From NCBI GenBank assembly GCA_028291305.1, contig JAQGII010000465.1, positions 1 to 5,161 of the forward strand: a DNA stretch of 5,161 nucleotides, written 5' to 3'. The position numbers and the translations under genes are program-made. A model generated the notes under the pieces. The model made no database searches. It saw only the letters and a list, made by a program, of their open reading frames with translations, and was not told where the DNA came from. This DNA is from Caulobacteraceae bacterium. GTDB taxonomy: Bacteria; Pseudomonadota; Alphaproteobacteria; Caulobacterales; Caulobacteraceae. Shown in pieces: positions 5,153 to 5,161 of the stretch (positions within the stretch are counted from its first letter, which is position 1; each line of letters starts with the position of its first letter).

Positions 5153-5161
5153 GGCTCGCCC

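Overview
The window is GC-rich, coding-dense DNA from what is probably an alphaproteobacterium. An ATP12-family F1-ATPase assembly chaperone (in bacteria, largely alphaproteobacterial) and a SWFGD/BON-domain protein support this. The very high GC content, the third-codon GC bias and the protein style fit Caulobacterales (Caulobacter/Phenylobacterium-like), but the genus is an inference.

Layout. Positions 1-93 hold the last 30 codons of a putative 2-oxoglutarate/Fe(II) oxygenase on the + strand. Its stop overlaps the start of a complete HAD-family phosphatase (90-773, +). The HAD gene meets, tail to tail across only 14 bp (774-787, no terminator hairpin seen), a two-gene minus-strand operon. 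This operon reads DUF1800 (3483 to 2077) and then DUF1501 (2080 to 788), joined by a 4-bp ATGA overlap. A 90-bp divergent gap (3484-3573) separates DUF1800 from the + strand ATP12 chaperone gene (3574-4302, GTG start). A 74-bp G-rich spacer (4303-4376) leads to a SWFGD/BON-domain protein (4377-5117, +). The last 44 bp hold a small tandem repeat/hairpin.

How the genes relate. DUF1501 and DUF1800 proteins are a recurrent partner pair of unknown function. Here only the DUF1501 partner carries a (Tat-type) signal peptide, and the DUF1800 frame has no room for one, which suggests co-export or different compartments. The HAD and ATP12 genes are, as I recall, commonly close neighbours in alphaproteobacteria, so the inverted DUF pair looks like an insertion between them. 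The ATP12 and BON genes may be co-transcribed or separated by a promoter in the G-rich spacer.

No RNA genes, insertion sequences, CRISPR arrays or phage genes were seen. There is no strong evidence for a wholly new multi-gene system. The items most worth a second look are the DUF1800/DUF1501 pair and the structured, G-rich leader in front of the BON gene.
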